A stretch of 32,240 nt of DNA from Cryomorphaceae bacterium (lineage in GTDB: Bacteria; Bacteroidota; Bacteroidia; Flavobacteriales_D; SKUL01). Below, piece after piece: positions 17,389-26,323 of the stretch. The notes below the pieces were generated by a model. It was not told the origin of the DNA. It saw nothing but the letters and a program-made list of their open reading frames with translations, and made no database searches. The stretch lies in the NCBI GenBank assembly GCA_007695365.1, contig REDV01000039.1:1-32240 (forward strand), written 5' to 3'. The position numbers and the translations under genes were made by a program. Every line of letters starts with the position of its first letter. The stretch's first letter is position 1.

Positions 17389-17967
17389 TTAGCCCTCCAG
17401 TTGATTGATGATGGCTTCTACCTGCGGGATCAAAAGCTCATGGTCATCATTTACCACAACAAAACCGGCGCGTTTTACCTTTTCGCTTTCAGGAAGCTGC
17501 TTCTCCATTCGCTTTTTAACGGCCTTTTCGCTGGTGCCATCGCGCTGCACCACTCTCTTGATGCGCAATTCTGCGGGTGCGGTTACAACAATGAGTGCAT
17601 CGCAGTGTTTCCAGCTTCCGGTTTCAACCAGCAATGCCGATTCCTTAAAACAGATTTCGCTGTTTTGCTCCTTCAGCCAGTTCTCAAAATCAGTTTGTAC
17701 CCGCGGATGCACCACATCGTTGAGCTTCGCCAACAACTCGGCATTTCCGAAAACCTTGTCGGCAATGGCCGCTCTGTTTAGTCCGGCCTCATCCAGAACT
17801 TCTTCACCCAGCAGGGATACTATGGCCTCGATTAACTCCGCGTCGGTTTCCTGAAGACGACGGGCGCGCGCGTCGGCATCGTAAACAGGGTAACCCATGG
17901 CGCGAATCAAGCGAGCCACAGTGGATTTTCCACTGCCTATTCCGCCCGTAATTCCCACCAGTTTCAT
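17389..17967 (-). CDS. coaE: Dephospho-CoA kinase
   Basis: Phosphorylates the 3' hydroxyl of dephospho-CoA, the last step of coenzyme A synthesis. The 192-residue P-loop kinase begins MKLVGITGGIGSGKSTVARL, with the Walker A GGIGSGKST at 8-16; the family's DADxxxR is seen in YDADARARRL (about 33-42) and the CoA-binding region includes VVHPRVQTDF. The ATG at 17967 follows the yajC stop by three bases, and its stop is two bases before the acyltransferase. Confidence 0.96.
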   Translation of the reverse strand: MKLVGITGGIGSGKSTVARLIRAMGYPVYDADARARRLQETDAELIEAIVSLLGEEVLDEAGLNRAAIADKVFGNAELLAKLNDVVHPRVQTDFENWLKEQNSEICFKESALLVETGSWKHCDALIVVTAPAELRIKRVVQRDGTSEKAVKKRMEKQLPESEKVKRAGFVVVNDDHELLIPQVEAIINQLEG

Positions 17968-17970
17968 GCA

Positions 17971-18300
17971 TCACTTTTTGGTGTCGAGGTCCTCGAGGGC
18001 CGCGGTGTTGTCGGGAGATATGGCCGACTTTTCCATGCGCAGCTTAGCTCCTCCTGCATCAATCAACACATTGGTGTCATTGATTTCCAAAATCTTACCA
18101 TGGATACCTCCAATGGTAACCACGCGTTGTCCTTTGGCAAGACCCTCGCGGAACTTTTTGGTTTCCTTGGCTTTTTTAGCCTGCGGGCGAATCATGAAGA
18201 AATAAAACACAACGATGATGGGCACCCACAGAAAAAGTACCGTGGTCCATCCTCCTTCGTCGCCGCCTGCCATTAGTAAGATACTCGTTATTTGTGTCAT
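17971..18300 (-). CDS. yajC: Preprotein translocase accessory subunit YajC
   Basis: A 109-residue single-pass inner-membrane protein that associates with SecDF in the Sec translocon. The membrane segment is [19 protein letters not shown] (about 21-39), followed by the family-typical [18 protein letters not shown] and the [14 protein letters not shown] block (about 58-71). The N-terminus ([13 protein letters not shown]) is slightly longer than in Escherichia coli. It lies 13 bases after the DUF1573 gene and three before coaE; secD and secF are not in the window. Confidence 0.94.
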   Translation of the reverse strand: MTQITSILLMAGGDEGGWTTVLFLWVPIIVVFYFFMIRPQAKKAKETKKFREGLAKGQRVVTIGGIHGKILEINDTNVLIDAGGAKLRMEKSAISPDNTAALEDLDTKK

Positions 18301-18313
18301 GTCTGGTTTTTGT

Positions 18314-18769
18314 TTATTCCGGTGTTACTATTTCGCCCTCCAAGGTCAGTACAGTGGTTGAAGGCGATGTGTTGGCCACCACGCGGATGGCTACACTTTG
18401 AAATCCTCTTTTGTTTTTGCTATTGAACTCTACGTTGATACTTCCTGCTCCGCCTGGAGGAATGGGGTCGCGTGGCCAGTCTTTCATCACTGTGCAACCG
18501 CATGAGCCTTCCACAAAACTCAGCACCAATGGCGATTTACCCTCGTTGGTAAAGTGAAAGCTGTGATTGATACGTTCGCCATCGCTCAGAACTCCAAATC
18601 CAAAGGTGGGCTCTTCGAAATGAATCACCGGCATCTTTTCGGGGTCTTTGCTGAACTGGCTTTTGGGGTTGTGCAGAATATCGGTGTCAATGCGGTCACT
18701 CCTATCGGTAACCCGGCACCCGCTGAACACGAGAAGCAGCACTACAAAAAATACTCCCTGGCTACGCAT
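18314..18769 (-). CDS. DUF1573 lipoprotein
   Basis: A 151-residue exported lipoprotein: signal [18 protein letters not shown] with lipobox cysteine at 18. The rest is a DUF1573 domain, an immunoglobulin-like fold recognised by [20 protein letters not shown] (about 55-74), the SCGCTV cysteine motif (about 88-93) and the [14 protein letters not shown] strand. The role of DUF1573 proteins is unknown; they are very common in Bacteroidota. The ATG is one base after the nusB stop, so the gene belongs to the leucine dehydrogenase-nusB-yajC operon, a combination that is frequent in the phylum. Confidence 0.92.
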   Translation of the reverse strand: MRSQGVFFVVLLLVFSGCRVTDRSDRIDTDILHNPKSQFSKDPEKMPVIHFEEPTFGFGVLSDGERINHSFHFTNEGKSPLVLSFVEGSCGCTVMKDWPRDPIPPGGAGSINVEFNSKNKRGFQSVAIRVVANTSPSTTVLTLEGEIVTPE

Positions 18770-18770
18770 A

Positions 18771-19721
18771 TCAGTTTTCTATCAGTCCTCTGCCCGTTTT
18801 TTTAATCATGCCACTTTCTTTCATCTCGGCAAAGAGCTTGTCGAGGATACCATTGATAAAGGTGTTGCTTTTGGGTGTACTGTAGTACTTGGAGATTTCG
18901 ATATACTCGTTGAGTGTTACCTTGGTTGGAATCTGTCTGAATTCGCGCGCTTCGCTCAAAGCCATCTTCATCAGAATCATATCAAGCAGGGCTATGCGCT
19001 CCATGTCCCAGTTTTCTGCTTTGGCATTGATGAGCGCTTCATTCTCTACGCTTTGCAGAATGGTTTGGCGATATAACTGCCGAACAAATTGCTGCTCGTC
19101 TTCGGGATCTTTGTACAGTTCGAGGATGGGCTGATCACTTCCTGAACCTTCTCCAAACAGCTTGAATGTTTTAAGCACCATTGAACTTGCAAGGTCCAGG
19201 TCATCCACCCAGTAGATACTGTTGTCCTCAAAATACTGTTGCAGCGGCTCGTGGTTTACCACATATGTCTTAAACAAGCTGATGATCAACTGCCGATCGC
19301 TTTCGTAATCGGTTTCGGGAGCCTCCATGTAAGATTTGTACTCATCTGTTTCAATCAACATGCGGTACATTTTCTTCATCATTTCCTGCTGCTGGCCCCA
19401 ACCCATCTTCTCCTTTTCGGCAGCATTTTTCAGGGCCTGATTTTGCTCCAACTGAACGATGAGTGCATTCTCCACAAATCGCATGTTGGGATTGAGGTCC
19501 TCGTGTGAAGGGAGTTTCTTCCTTTTCTTCTCCTCGATATGCAGATTGGCCTGGTGGGCAATTTCCACGAAAATCAACAGCAGAGAAATATACATCTCGC
19601 GCATCTTGGCAATGGAGTGAAAAAGCTCTTTTTCACCTTTGTCAAGGCTCTCTTTGCTTTGTTGAAAATACGCGTAGAGGGCGTGAAAAATCTTGATGCG
19701 GAGATGTCGTCTGTTCAGCAC
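18771..19721 (-). CDS. nusB: Transcription antitermination protein NusB, long Bacteroidota form
   Basis: NusB with NusE (ribosomal protein S10) binds boxA RNA and supports antitermination of rRNA transcription. At 316 residues this is about twice the Escherichia coli length. Residues 1-20 (MLNRRHLRIKIFHALYAYFQ) match the canonical NusB start, then a long helical insertion follows (about 20-195), and the C-terminal NusB core resumes with WDMERIALLDMILMKMALSE and PTKVTLNEYIEISKYYSTPK. The split arrangement is usual for Bacteroidota. The start is five bases after the leucine dehydrogenase stop. Confidence 0.93.
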   Translation of the reverse strand: MLNRRHLRIKIFHALYAYFQQSKESLDKGEKELFHSIAKMREMYISLLLIFVEIAHQANLHIEEKKRKKLPSHEDLNPNMRFVENALIVQLEQNQALKNAAEKEKMGWGQQQEMMKKMYRMLIETDEYKSYMEAPETDYESDRQLIISLFKTYVVNHEPLQQYFEDNSIYWVDDLDLASSMVLKTFKLFGEGSGSDQPILELYKDPEDEQQFVRQLYRQTILQSVENEALINAKAENWDMERIALLDMILMKMALSEAREFRQIPTKVTLNEYIEISKYYSTPKSNTFINGILDKLFAEMKESGMIKKTGRGLIEN

Positions 19722-19726
19722 GGCAG

Positions 19727-20833
19727 TTAGAGTCTCTGGTTGATGGATGCGATACTTGCGATGCGCTCTTCAGCCATGCGATTGGCGGCGAGGTACGTGG
19801 GTATCTTTTCGTCGGCCGATTTCTGCAGGATGTTGAGGGTTGTTTGGTAGATATCTTCGGTTTGACGGTAAGCCATATCGCGGTTGTATCCTATAACTTC
19901 GGAGTAGCAATTGATGATTCCTCCCGCGTTAATCAGAAAATCGGGGGCATAGATGATACCTTTCTCCATCACAGCCGCACCGTGACGGGCTTCTTCGGCG
20001 AGTTGGTTGTTGGCCGCACCGGCAATAATACTGCAGCGCAAACGGCCCAGGGTATCATCGTTGATGGTAGCACCCAACGCACACGGAGCGTAAATATCCA
20101 TGTCGCCATCGTACACCTTGTCGGCATCGATCACTTCTACCGCGAATTTTGCCTTGGTTGCTTTGATGCGGTCTTCGTGAATATCGCTAATGACCACCTT
20201 GGCGCCTTCCTTCACCAGCAGTTCAACCAGGTATTGCCCCACATGACCGGCTCCCTGAACGAGTACCTTTTTGCCTGCGAGGTTATCATTTCCGGATTGG
20301 AATTTCACAGCGGCCTTCATCCCCATGTACACGCCATAAGCGGTGACAGGCGATGGGTCTCCTCCTCCACCCCGATACTCGGGCAGACCGGCAACATGCT
20401 CTGTTTCCATGCTCACGTACTCAATGTCGCGGGTATTGATACCTACGTCTTCAGCGGTGATGTACTTTCCACCCAGGCTATCCACAAACTGACCAAACCT
20501 TCGAAAAAGAGCTTCGCTCTTGTCTTTGCGGCTGTCGCCAATAATAACGGCTTTGCCTCCCCCAAGATTCAACCCTGAAATGGCAGATTTGTAGGTCATT
20601 CCGCGAGATAAACGCAGTACATCGTTGAGTGCTTCCATCTCGTTGTTGTACGTCCACATCCGCGTACCTCCCAAACTGGGGCCCAGCACGGTGTTGTGCA
20701 CTGCGATAATGGCCCGAAGCCCTGTGGCTTTGTCCTGACAAAAGAGCACCTGCTCGTGGTCCATATCCACCATGGGGCGGATGATTGGGTTCTCGTGGGC
20801 GCCAACCGATTGCTGATCTTCTACTTTCAACAT
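19727..20833 (-). CDS. Leucine dehydrogenase (Glu/Leu/Phe/Val dehydrogenase family)
   Basis: Interconverts branched-chain L-amino acids and 2-oxoacids with NAD. About 368 residues from the ATG at 20833 (an in-frame ATG at 20842 adds three). Catalytic lysines sit in MTYKSAISGLNLGGGKAVI (about Lys82 and Lys94); the NAD-binding Rossmann motif is VQGAGHVGQYL (about 193-203); GGTRMW and INAGGIINCYSE are conserved. The shorter Leu/Val-type length and the N-terminus argue against glutamate dehydrogenase (about 420-450 residues). First gene of the operon continuing to nusB, with a TAnnTTTG promoter element at 20907-20914. Confidence 0.93.
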   Translation of the reverse strand: MLKVEDQQSVGAHENPIIRPMVDMDHEQVLFCQDKATGLRAIIAVHNTVLGPSLGGTRMWTYNNEMEALNDVLRLSRGMTYKSAISGLNLGGGKAVIIGDSRKDKSEALFRRFGQFVDSLGGKYITAEDVGINTRDIEYVSMETEHVAGLPEYRGGGGDPSPVTAYGVYMGMKAAVKFQSGNDNLAGKKVLVQGAGHVGQYLVELLVKEGAKVVISDIHEDRIKATKAKFAVEVIDADKVYDGDMDIYAPCALGATINDDTLGRLRCSIIAGAANNQLAEEARHGAAVMEKGIIYAPDFLINAGGIINCYSEVIGYNRDMAYRQTEDIYQTTLNILQKSADEKIPTYLAANRMAEERIASIASINQRL

Positions 20834-20906
20834 TTGATGCAAAAAAGAGTTTTATGATGGAATCGTGTACTTTTAAACCCGCTTAAAAAGGGGGTCTAAC
20901 CAGCGG

Positions 20907-20914
20907 CAAAAATA
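20907..20914 (-). promoter_or_regulatory. -7 promoter element for the leucine dehydrogenase operon
   Basis: Minus-strand TATTTTTG, an exact TAnnTTTG, about 75 bases before the start codon. This gives a leader of roughly 70 bases. The only DNA between this gene and the divergent ABC transporter is 20834-20954. Confidence 0.55.
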
Positions 20915-20954
20915 CAGAATAATTGTTGCCTCACTTTCCGTTTTATATCAAGCC

Positions 20955-22850
20955 ATGAAACACCTTGCACACCTCAACCGGTACTTTGTTCAATACAAGT
21001 GGCACATGGGGCTGGGCGTTCTGTTTATCATTCTGAGCAACATTTTTCAGGTGTATGCACCCCAGGTGGTGCGCGGTGCTTTCGATATGCTGCAGGAGTC
21101 TATTGAGCAATACAATACCATGGATGAACACGACCGGGCAGAGTTAACCATGCCCTCATCCGTTGCGCTCGTATTGCCCTTGATTGGTCAGGATCCGGCG
21201 GATTGGCTGAAGCTCGACAACAGAAAGCAGCTTGCTCAAACCATTCTCAGCCTGAGCGTGGTGCTGGCCGTGCTGTACCTCGTTCTGGCTTTGCTGAAAA
21301 GTATCTTTCTGTTTTTCACGCGGCAAACGCTTATTGTGATGTCGCGGCACATTGAATATGACCTGAAAAATGAAATTTTCGATCACTATCAGCGATTGGA
21401 CCTGGCCTTTTACAAGCGCAATAACACGGGCGACTTGATGAACCGCATAAGCGAAGATGTGAGCCGTGTTAGGATGTATCTGGGCCCCGCAGTGATGTAC
21501 ACCATTAACCTTGTAGTACTGTTTATTCTTGCTATAGGTGCCATGTTATCGGTGAGTCCTATGCTTACAATGTACGTATTGATTCCGCTGCCCATTATGT
21601 CGGTGCTCATATATTACGTGAGTACCATCATCAACCGGAAAAGCGAGGAAGTGCAGCGTCAGCAATCGCTTTTATCCACCATGAGTCAGGAGGCCTTTTC
21701 GGGTATCAGGGTACTTAAAGCATTTAACAAGGAACTACAGTACAGCCAGCGTTTTGACGACGCCTGCAAAGTGTACAGAAAGCGACAACTATCTCTTGTA
21801 AAGGTGGATGCGCTCTTTATGCCAACCATTATTTTACTTATCGGACTGAGCACTATGTTGGCCATTTATGTGGGTGGGGTGATGGTCATCAACGGGCGCG
21901 ACGGCATTACCGTGGGAAACATTGCCGAGTTTGTCATTTATGTGAACATGCTCACGTGGCCCTTTGCTGCGGTGGGATGGGTAACATCGCTTGTGCAAAG
22001 GGCGTCTGCATCACAGGAGCGCATCAATGAGTTTTTGAAGCAGGAGCCCGAGATCCGCAACGAACGCGAAACCGATGCACCTATTCGCGGAAAAATTGAG
22101 TTCAGGAATGTGTCTTTCCGTTACCCCGACACAGGTATTCAGGCTCTTAAAGGTGTTTCATTTTGTGTTGATTCTGGTAAAACGCTCGCCATTTTGGGCC
22201 GAACCGGATCGGGAAAATCAACCATTGCCAATCTTGTAGCCCGACTTTTTGAAGCTGACAGCGGCGAGATTCTGGTGGATGACCAACCCATTCGGGAGCA
22301 CAACCTGTATCACCTGCGACGGAGCATCGGCTATGTTCCGCAGGATGTATTTCTCTTTTCCGACAGCATTGCCAACAACATCAGTTTTGGACTAGACCCC
22401 TCAGCCGAGTTTCCTGACAAAATCAGGGAGGCAGCCAGAAAAGCAGATGTTTTGCACAACATTGAAGACTTTCGCGAGCAATTCGAAACTGTATTGGGTG
22501 AACGCGGTATTACGCTTTCAGGCGGACAAAAACAGCGTGTTTCCATCGCGCGCGCTATCGCCAAAGATCCCAAAATTCTCATTCTTGACGACTGCCTCTC
22601 AGCCGTGGATACCGAAACCGAGGAGAACATCCTTCAGAACCTGAAATCGGTAATGAAACACAAAACTGCCGTCATTATCAGCCATCGGGCGTCTTCTGTA
22701 AAAAGCGCCGACCACATTCTGATACTGGATGAAGGACTAATTGCGGAAGAAGGAACCCATGAAGAACTTATTGAAAAACAAGGACTTTACTTCGATCTAT
22801 ACCAGCAACAATTAGCCGAATCCCAAAAAATTACCGACGAAGAAGCTTAA
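20955..22850 (+). CDS. ABC exporter, fused membrane and ATPase domains
   Basis: A 631-residue half-transporter of the exporter type. The N-terminal membrane domain (about 1-330) has six helices, with an extended periplasmic-like loop after the first (about 45-85). The ATPase domain shows Walker A LGRTGSGKST (about 412-421), signature LSGGQKQR (about 522-529), Walker B ILILDDCLSAVD (about 541-552) and the H-loop ISHR. Walker B has Asp-Asp where a catalytic Glu follows in most exporters, as also seen in MdlA-type subunits, so it may work as one half of a heterodimer; no partner gene is adjacent. Substrate unknown. Confidence 0.92.
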   Translation: MKHLAHLNRYFVQYKWHMGLGVLFIILSNIFQVYAPQVVRGAFDMLQESIEQYNTMDEHDRAELTMPSSVALVLPLIGQDPADWLKLDNRKQLAQTILSLSVVLAVLYLVLALLKSIFLFFTRQTLIVMSRHIEYDLKNEIFDHYQRLDLAFYKRNNTGDLMNRISEDVSRVRMYLGPAVMYTINLVVLFILAIGAMLSVSPMLTMYVLIPLPIMSVLIYYVSTIINRKSEEVQRQQSLLSTMSQEAFSGIRVLKAFNKELQYSQRFDDACKVYRKRQLSLVKVDALFMPTIILLIGLSTMLAIYVGGVMVINGRDGITVGNIAEFVIYVNMLTWPFAAVGWVTSLVQRASASQERINEFLKQEPEIRNERETDAPIRGKIEFRNVSFRYPDTGIQALKGVSFCVDSGKTLAILGRTGSGKSTIANLVARLFEADSGEILVDDQPIREHNLYHLRRSIGYVPQDVFLFSDSIANNISFGLDPSAEFPDKIREAARKADVLHNIEDFREQFETVLGERGITLSGGQKQRVSIARAIAKDPKILILDDCLSAVDTETEENILQNLKSVMKHKTAVIISHRASSVKSADHILILDEGLIAEEGTHEELIEKQGLYFDLYQQQLAESQKITDEEA

Positions 22851-22863
22851 ATCGAGAATTTTT

Positions 22864-22871
22864 TATATTTG
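22864..22871 (+). promoter_or_regulatory. -7 promoter element for the PUR-family gene
   Basis: TATATTTG, an exact TAnnTTTG, 35 bases before the ATG at 22907 and just after the ABC transporter stop. No TTG at the ideal -33 position. Confidence 0.6.
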
Positions 22872-22906
22872 TTTGGATTCGATCAACCAAAAAACCAAAC
22901 AACAAT

Positions 22907-23296
22907 ATGTCTGACCACGGAGCGAACAGAAAGTCGCGGGAGGATGTTTTTTCGAAAGCAGTAAGAGCCGGTAAACGCACCTACTTTTTCGATGTGAAGA
23001 GCACCCGCGGAAATGACCTTTACCTGACCATTACTGAGAGCAAAAAGCGCTACTCCGACAACGGTGACACTTTCTACGAAAAGCACAAACTCTTTTTGTA
23101 CAAGGAGGATTTTGAGAAATTCATTGAAGGCCTCCAGGACACCATTGATGAGATTTACGAACTGCGAAACGGGAATGGTATTTACAACAACGGTCGCGAA
23201 GATCACCCGGATGGTGAGTTGGGCAACCGCGCTGCCGAGACCCTGGAGCAATACAACGACGTCAGCTTTGACGATCTTGGCAAAACGGGAGAGTAA
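22907..23296 (+). CDS. PUR-family nucleic-acid-binding protein (DUF3276)
   Basis: A 129-residue protein with one PUR repeat, the bacterial relative of eukaryotic Pur-alpha single-stranded DNA/RNA-binding proteins. The PUR fold is seen in VFSKAVRAGKRTYFFDVKST (about 14-33), DLYLTITESKKRY (about 37-49) and KHKLFLYKEDFEKFIEGLQD (about 59-78); the acidic C-terminal tail (about 95-129) is disordered-looking. Bacteroidota commonly carry one. Biological targets in bacteria are little known. It has its own promoter element and is convergent with the FMN reductase, only eight bases apart. Confidence 0.9.
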   Translation: MSDHGANRKSREDVFSKAVRAGKRTYFFDVKSTRGNDLYLTITESKKRYSDNGDTFYEKHKLFLYKEDFEKFIEGLQDTIDEIYELRNGNGIYNNGREDHPDGELGNRAAETLEQYNDVSFDDLGKTGE

Positions 23297-23304
23297 GTCA
23301 ATCT

Positions 23305-23823
23305 TTAAAAGGCTGCAAACAACTGAGCCTGCAACCGCAGCAGCTCAGAATACGCGTCGGGCAATTGCACCCCATTTTCGGGTAACTGTTGAATACGTGA
23401 AAGATTGGGTTTGAAGTGCAGCACATTCACCTGAAGGTAATTCAAAACTCCTGTAAGGTGATCGAGTCCTCTCAGGTTACCCGAGCGTCCGGCCGACAGC
23501 CCAATGAGTGCTGCCTTTTTCCCATACCAGTGATGCGGTTCCACTGCGTCCAAAAAGAGTTTCAGGATCCCCGGAAAGCCGCCGTTGTACTCGGGCAAAA
23601 CGAATACAAACTTATCAACATCTGTCACTACGGCACGAATGGTCTTTTCAAAGGCCGGCGAACGCTCTCCGTACACCTCTGAAAAAGCCACATCTCGCGG
23701 CAAGTCGCACAAGCTATAAACCTGCGTATTCAGGCTCTTTTCATTGTAAAACTGCGCGGCCATACGCGCAATTTGCAAAGACGCATTTCCGGGGCGATTG
23801 GTACCTGAAATAAAGGTGATCAT
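23305..23823 (-). CDS. NADPH-dependent FMN reductase-family protein
   Basis: A 172-residue flavodoxin-like reductase. The frame stays open to 23976, but the ATG at 23823 gives [20 protein letters not shown], the family N-terminus with the FMN phosphate loop (GTNRPGNAS, about 6-14). The other FMN contact is [20 protein letters not shown] (about 79-98), followed by [19 protein letters not shown]. It probably reduces FMN or a quinone-like acceptor with NAD(P)H; physiological substrate unknown. It is divergent from parA, with a promoter element at 23851-23858. Confidence 0.9.
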   Translation of the reverse strand: MITFISGTNRPGNASLQIARMAAQFYNEKSLNTQVYSLCDLPRDVAFSEVYGERSPAFEKTIRAVVTDVDKFVFVLPEYNGGFPGILKLFLDAVEPHHWYGKKAALIGLSAGRSGNLRGLDHLTGVLNYLQVNVLHFKPNLSRIQQLPENGVQLPDAYSELLRLQAQLFAAF

Positions 23824-23850
23824 AGAGCGTTCAATTAACAGAATTTTGTG

Positions 23851-23858
23851 CAAAAGTA
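23851..23858 (-). promoter_or_regulatory. -7 promoter element for the FMN reductase
   Basis: Minus-strand TACTTTTG, an exact TAnnTTTG, 27 bases before the start at 23823. It supports the shorter start, because the longer reading frame would run across it. Confidence 0.55.
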
Positions 23859-23915
23859 TTCCTTTCCACGGGCTTTTTCGGCTTCGTGTAAACGGTACTT
23901 TTAACAAGGCTGTTG

Positions 23916-23923
23916 TACCTTTG
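23916..23923 (+). promoter_or_regulatory. -7 promoter element for parA
   Basis: TACCTTTG, an exact TAnnTTTG, 36 bases before the ATG at 23960. The parA frame is open upstream of the element, so this site decides in favour of the start at 23960. Confidence 0.6.
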
Positions 23924-23959
23924 TTCCACTGTGGCAACCCACAATCAACAAAACAAGAG

Positions 23960-24775
23960 ATGGCAAAGATTATCACCGTAGCGAATCAGAAAGGAGGCGT
24001 AGGAAAAACCACCACAGCTATTAACCTGGCTGCGTGTTTGGGTGTACTTGAGCACAAAACCCTGTTGGTAGATGCCGATCCGCAGGCCAACGCAACATCA
24101 GGCGTGGGAATTGACCCGCGCAACGTGAAGACCAGTATATACGAATGCCTCATTAATGATATTGACCCGCGCGACATCGTGCTCCAAACTGACAATCCCA
24201 ATCTGGATCTCATTCCGGCGCACATTGATCTGGTAGGAGCAGAAATTGAACTGATTGACCTGCCCAACCGCGAGCACATGATGCGGCACGCCCTGGAAAA
24301 AATCAGCGATCAGTATGATTTCATTATCATAGACTGCCTTCCTTCACTGGGCCTGATTACCGTGAACGCGCTCAGTGCAAGCCACTCGGTAATCATACCG
24401 GTGCAGTGCGAGTACTTTGCGCTCGAAGGTCTTGGCAAGCTGCTCAACACGGTTAAAATAGTACAGTCGAGGTTGAATCCCGAGTTGACCATTGAAGGCA
24501 TCCTGCTCACTATGTACGACACGCGCCTGAACCTCGCCAATCAGGTGGTGGCAGAAGTAAAAATGCACTTTCAGCAACTCGTTTTTGACACCATCATTCA
24601 CCGCAATACCCGCCTGAGCGAGGCACCAAGCCACGGAGCTACCATCATTATGCACGATGCGAGTTGCAAAGGCTCCATCAACTACCTGAACCTGGCTCGG
24701 GAAGTTTTGCAGAAAAACGATTTGACCCGCATTCCTACCGACGAAAAAATCATTGAAATAAATGACGAGGCCTAA
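23960..24775 (+). CDS. parA: Chromosome partitioning ATPase ParA (Soj)
   Basis: Walker-type ATPase that moves ParB-bound origin regions along the nucleoid. 271 residues from the ATG at 23960, the usual chromosomal size. The deviant Walker A KGGVGKTT (about 11-18, after [10 protein letters not shown]), the [13 protein letters not shown] switch (about 38-50), the [16 protein letters not shown] block (about 118-133) and [17 protein letters not shown] (about 145-161) are all present. No N-terminal helix-turn-helix, so this is the chromosomal type and not the plasmid ParA type. It is followed directly by parB with a 14-base overlap. Confidence 0.97.
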   Translation: MAKIITVANQKGGVGKTTTAINLAACLGVLEHKTLLVDADPQANATSGVGIDPRNVKTSIYECLINDIDPRDIVLQTDNPNLDLIPAHIDLVGAEIELIDLPNREHMMRHALEKISDQYDFIIIDCLPSLGLITVNALSASHSVIIPVQCEYFALEGLGKLLNTVKIVQSRLNPELTIEGILLTMYDTRLNLANQVVAEVKMHFQQLVFDTIIHRNTRLSEAPSHGATIIMHDASCKGSINYLNLAREVLQKNDLTRIPTDEKIIEINDEA

Positions 24776-25649
24776 AGCATTGGGCAAGGGCCTGAGCGCC
24801 CTGCTCGAAAACCGCGATACCGACATTACAAGCAATAACCCTGTAAAACCCGTACTTGCAGGATCGGTTTCGAATATTGCTGTGTCGCAGATAGAGGTAA
24901 ATCCTTTTCAACCACGACAGGAATTTGACCGAGAAAAGCTAGCCGAGCTGGCCGCTTCCATTGAGTCCTACGGCATCATTCAGCCCATCACCGTGCGAAA
25001 AATGGGCTACGACCGCTACCAGATCATCTCGGGAGAACGGCGCTTCAGGGCAGCCCAAATGGCCGGACTCACCGAAGTGCCAGTTTTTGTGCGTATTGCC
25101 GATGACCAGGCCATGCTCGAAATGGCATTGGTTGAAAATATCCAACGCCATGACCTGGATGCCATAGAGGTGGCACTCAGCTATCAAAGGCTGATTGAAG
25201 AATGCGGACTAACGCAGGAAGCCCTTGCCGGAAAGGTAGGGAAAAAGCGAACCACGGTAACCAATTACCTCCGGCTGCTGAGGCTTCCGGCCGAAATACA
25301 ACTGGGTATCCGCCAGGGGCAAATCTCTATGGGGCATGCACGTGCACTCGTGAGCGCAGGCTCTGAGGAAGAACAAGTAGCCTTGTACCGGAGCATCGTA
25401 GAGGGCAATCTCTCCGTGCGTGATGCCGAACAGCTGGCAGGTGCTGTCAAACCAGTATCAAAAACCGCCAGCCCGTCCAAAAGAATAGGCCTTACCCTTC
25501 AACACAAGAGCATTCAACAGAAATTGACGGATAAACTGGGCACTAAAATTGCTGTCCGGCCGAGTGAACAAGGCGATGGCAAAATCGTAATCCGTTACGA
25601 AAACGAAGAAGATCTTGCGCGTATCGCCGCAATTTTGCAGGCGTATTGA
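24762..25649 (+). CDS. parB: Chromosome partitioning protein ParB (Spo0J)
   Basis: CTP-dependent DNA clamp that loads at parS sites. 295 residues: N-terminal [11 protein letters not shown], ParB/sulfiredoxin CTPase domain with NPFQPRQEF (about 46-54), [12 protein letters not shown] and [14 protein letters not shown], then a helix-turn-helix domain ([20 protein letters not shown], about 150-170) and the C-terminal dimerisation segment. It overlaps parA by 14 bases and the DUF5683 start by four (TTGA). I found no obvious parS palindrome (TGTTTCACGTGAAACA-like) in the window by eye. Confidence 0.97.
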   Translation: MTRPKALGKGLSALLENRDTDITSNNPVKPVLAGSVSNIAVSQIEVNPFQPRQEFDREKLAELAASIESYGIIQPITVRKMGYDRYQIISGERRFRAAQMAGLTEVPVFVRIADDQAMLEMALVENIQRHDLDAIEVALSYQRLIEECGLTQEALAGKVGKKRTTVTNYLRLLRLPAEIQLGIRQGQISMGHARALVSAGSEEEQVALYRSIVEGNLSVRDAEQLAGAVKPVSKTASPSKRIGLTLQHKSIQQKLTDKLGTKIAVRPSEQGDGKIVIRYENEEDLARIAAILQAY

Positions 25650-26302
25650 ACCAATTTTTTTGGATAGCTGGCTTGGTGATACTTATGCATCACGCTCAGG
25701 CTCAGGAGACACCCGACACGCTCGAAACCACTCCTGAAGTACCTGAATCCGTTGCTGAACCTGATTCCATCCCTCCGGGTTTCGAACAGGAAATCTTCTA
25801 CACCGAGCCCGGCGTTAAGTCTGACCGGGTCATTCGCGGCGATCCTGCCAAAAAACCTGAACGCATTCACTCCCCTAGAAAAGCTACCATCTACTCTGCC
25901 GTGTTACCCGGTCTTGGCCAAGCCTACAACCGGCAATACTGGAAGGTTCCCATTGTGTATGCAGGCGTGGGAGTGGCAGTGTACTTTTTGCAGGACAATA
26001 TCAAACAGGCCAATTTTTACCGACAAAGCTACCTGAACGCAACCGACGGCGATCCGTCAACAGTCAACACTTCGGGTTACAGTCCGCCGCAGTTGCGCGA
26101 ACTGGTAATTCAACACCAAAAATGGCGAGACTACTCCTACCTTGGGCTGGTTGCGGTTTATCTGCTGAACATTGTGGACGCGCAGGTTTACGGCCACCTG
26201 TTTACTTTTGACGTAAGTGATGAACTCTCGCTCAGAATCGCTCCATCCGTCCTTCCAACCGCTCAACCCATGGCCGGACTCACCTTTTGCCTGAAGTTGT
26301 AA
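25646..26302 (+). CDS. DUF5683 membrane protein, function unknown
   Basis: A 218-residue exported or membrane protein. The first codon is a TTG overlapping the parB stop (TTGA); only this start gives a full signal-like segment ([20 protein letters not shown]); the next ATG (residue 14) would remove most of it. After a Pro/Glu-rich stretch (about 22-70), the DUF5683 block follows: SAVLPGLGQAYNRQYWKVP (about 87-105), a hydrophobic segment IVYAGVGVAVYFLQ and YLGLVAVYLLNIVDAQVYGH (about 166-185). The family sits next to parB and dapB in many Bacteroidota (from memory) but has no known role. The placement is conserved, so a link to segregation or envelope growth is possible but unproven. Confidence 0.85.
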   Translation: MNQFFWIAGLVILMHHAQAQETPDTLETTPEVPESVAEPDSIPPGFEQEIFYTEPGVKSDRVIRGDPAKKPERIHSPRKATIYSAVLPGLGQAYNRQYWKVPIVYAGVGVAVYFLQDNIKQANFYRQSYLNATDGDPSTVNTSGYSPPQLRELVIQHQKWRDYSYLGLVAVYLLNIVDAQVYGHLFTFDVSDELSLRIAPSVLPTAQPMAGLTFCLKL

Positions 26303-26307
26303 TTTTG
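26300..26307 (+). promoter_or_regulatory. Possible internal -7 element before dapB
   Basis: TAATTTTG, an exact TAnnTTTG that includes the DUF5683 stop codon, 16 bases before the dapB ATG. No matching -33 TTG; it could be chance. Confidence 0.3.
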
Positions 26308-26323
26308 GGCGCAATCGCTTGAA

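Noticed and set aside
19844-20578. A 244-residue open frame on the plus strand inside the leucine dehydrogenase gene
   Set aside because: Antisense shadow of a conserved enzyme, with no domain signal.
23960-25649. Possible parS sites next to parAB
   Set aside because: No TGTTTCACGTGAAACA-like palindrome could be seen by eye in this stretch or elsewhere in the window.
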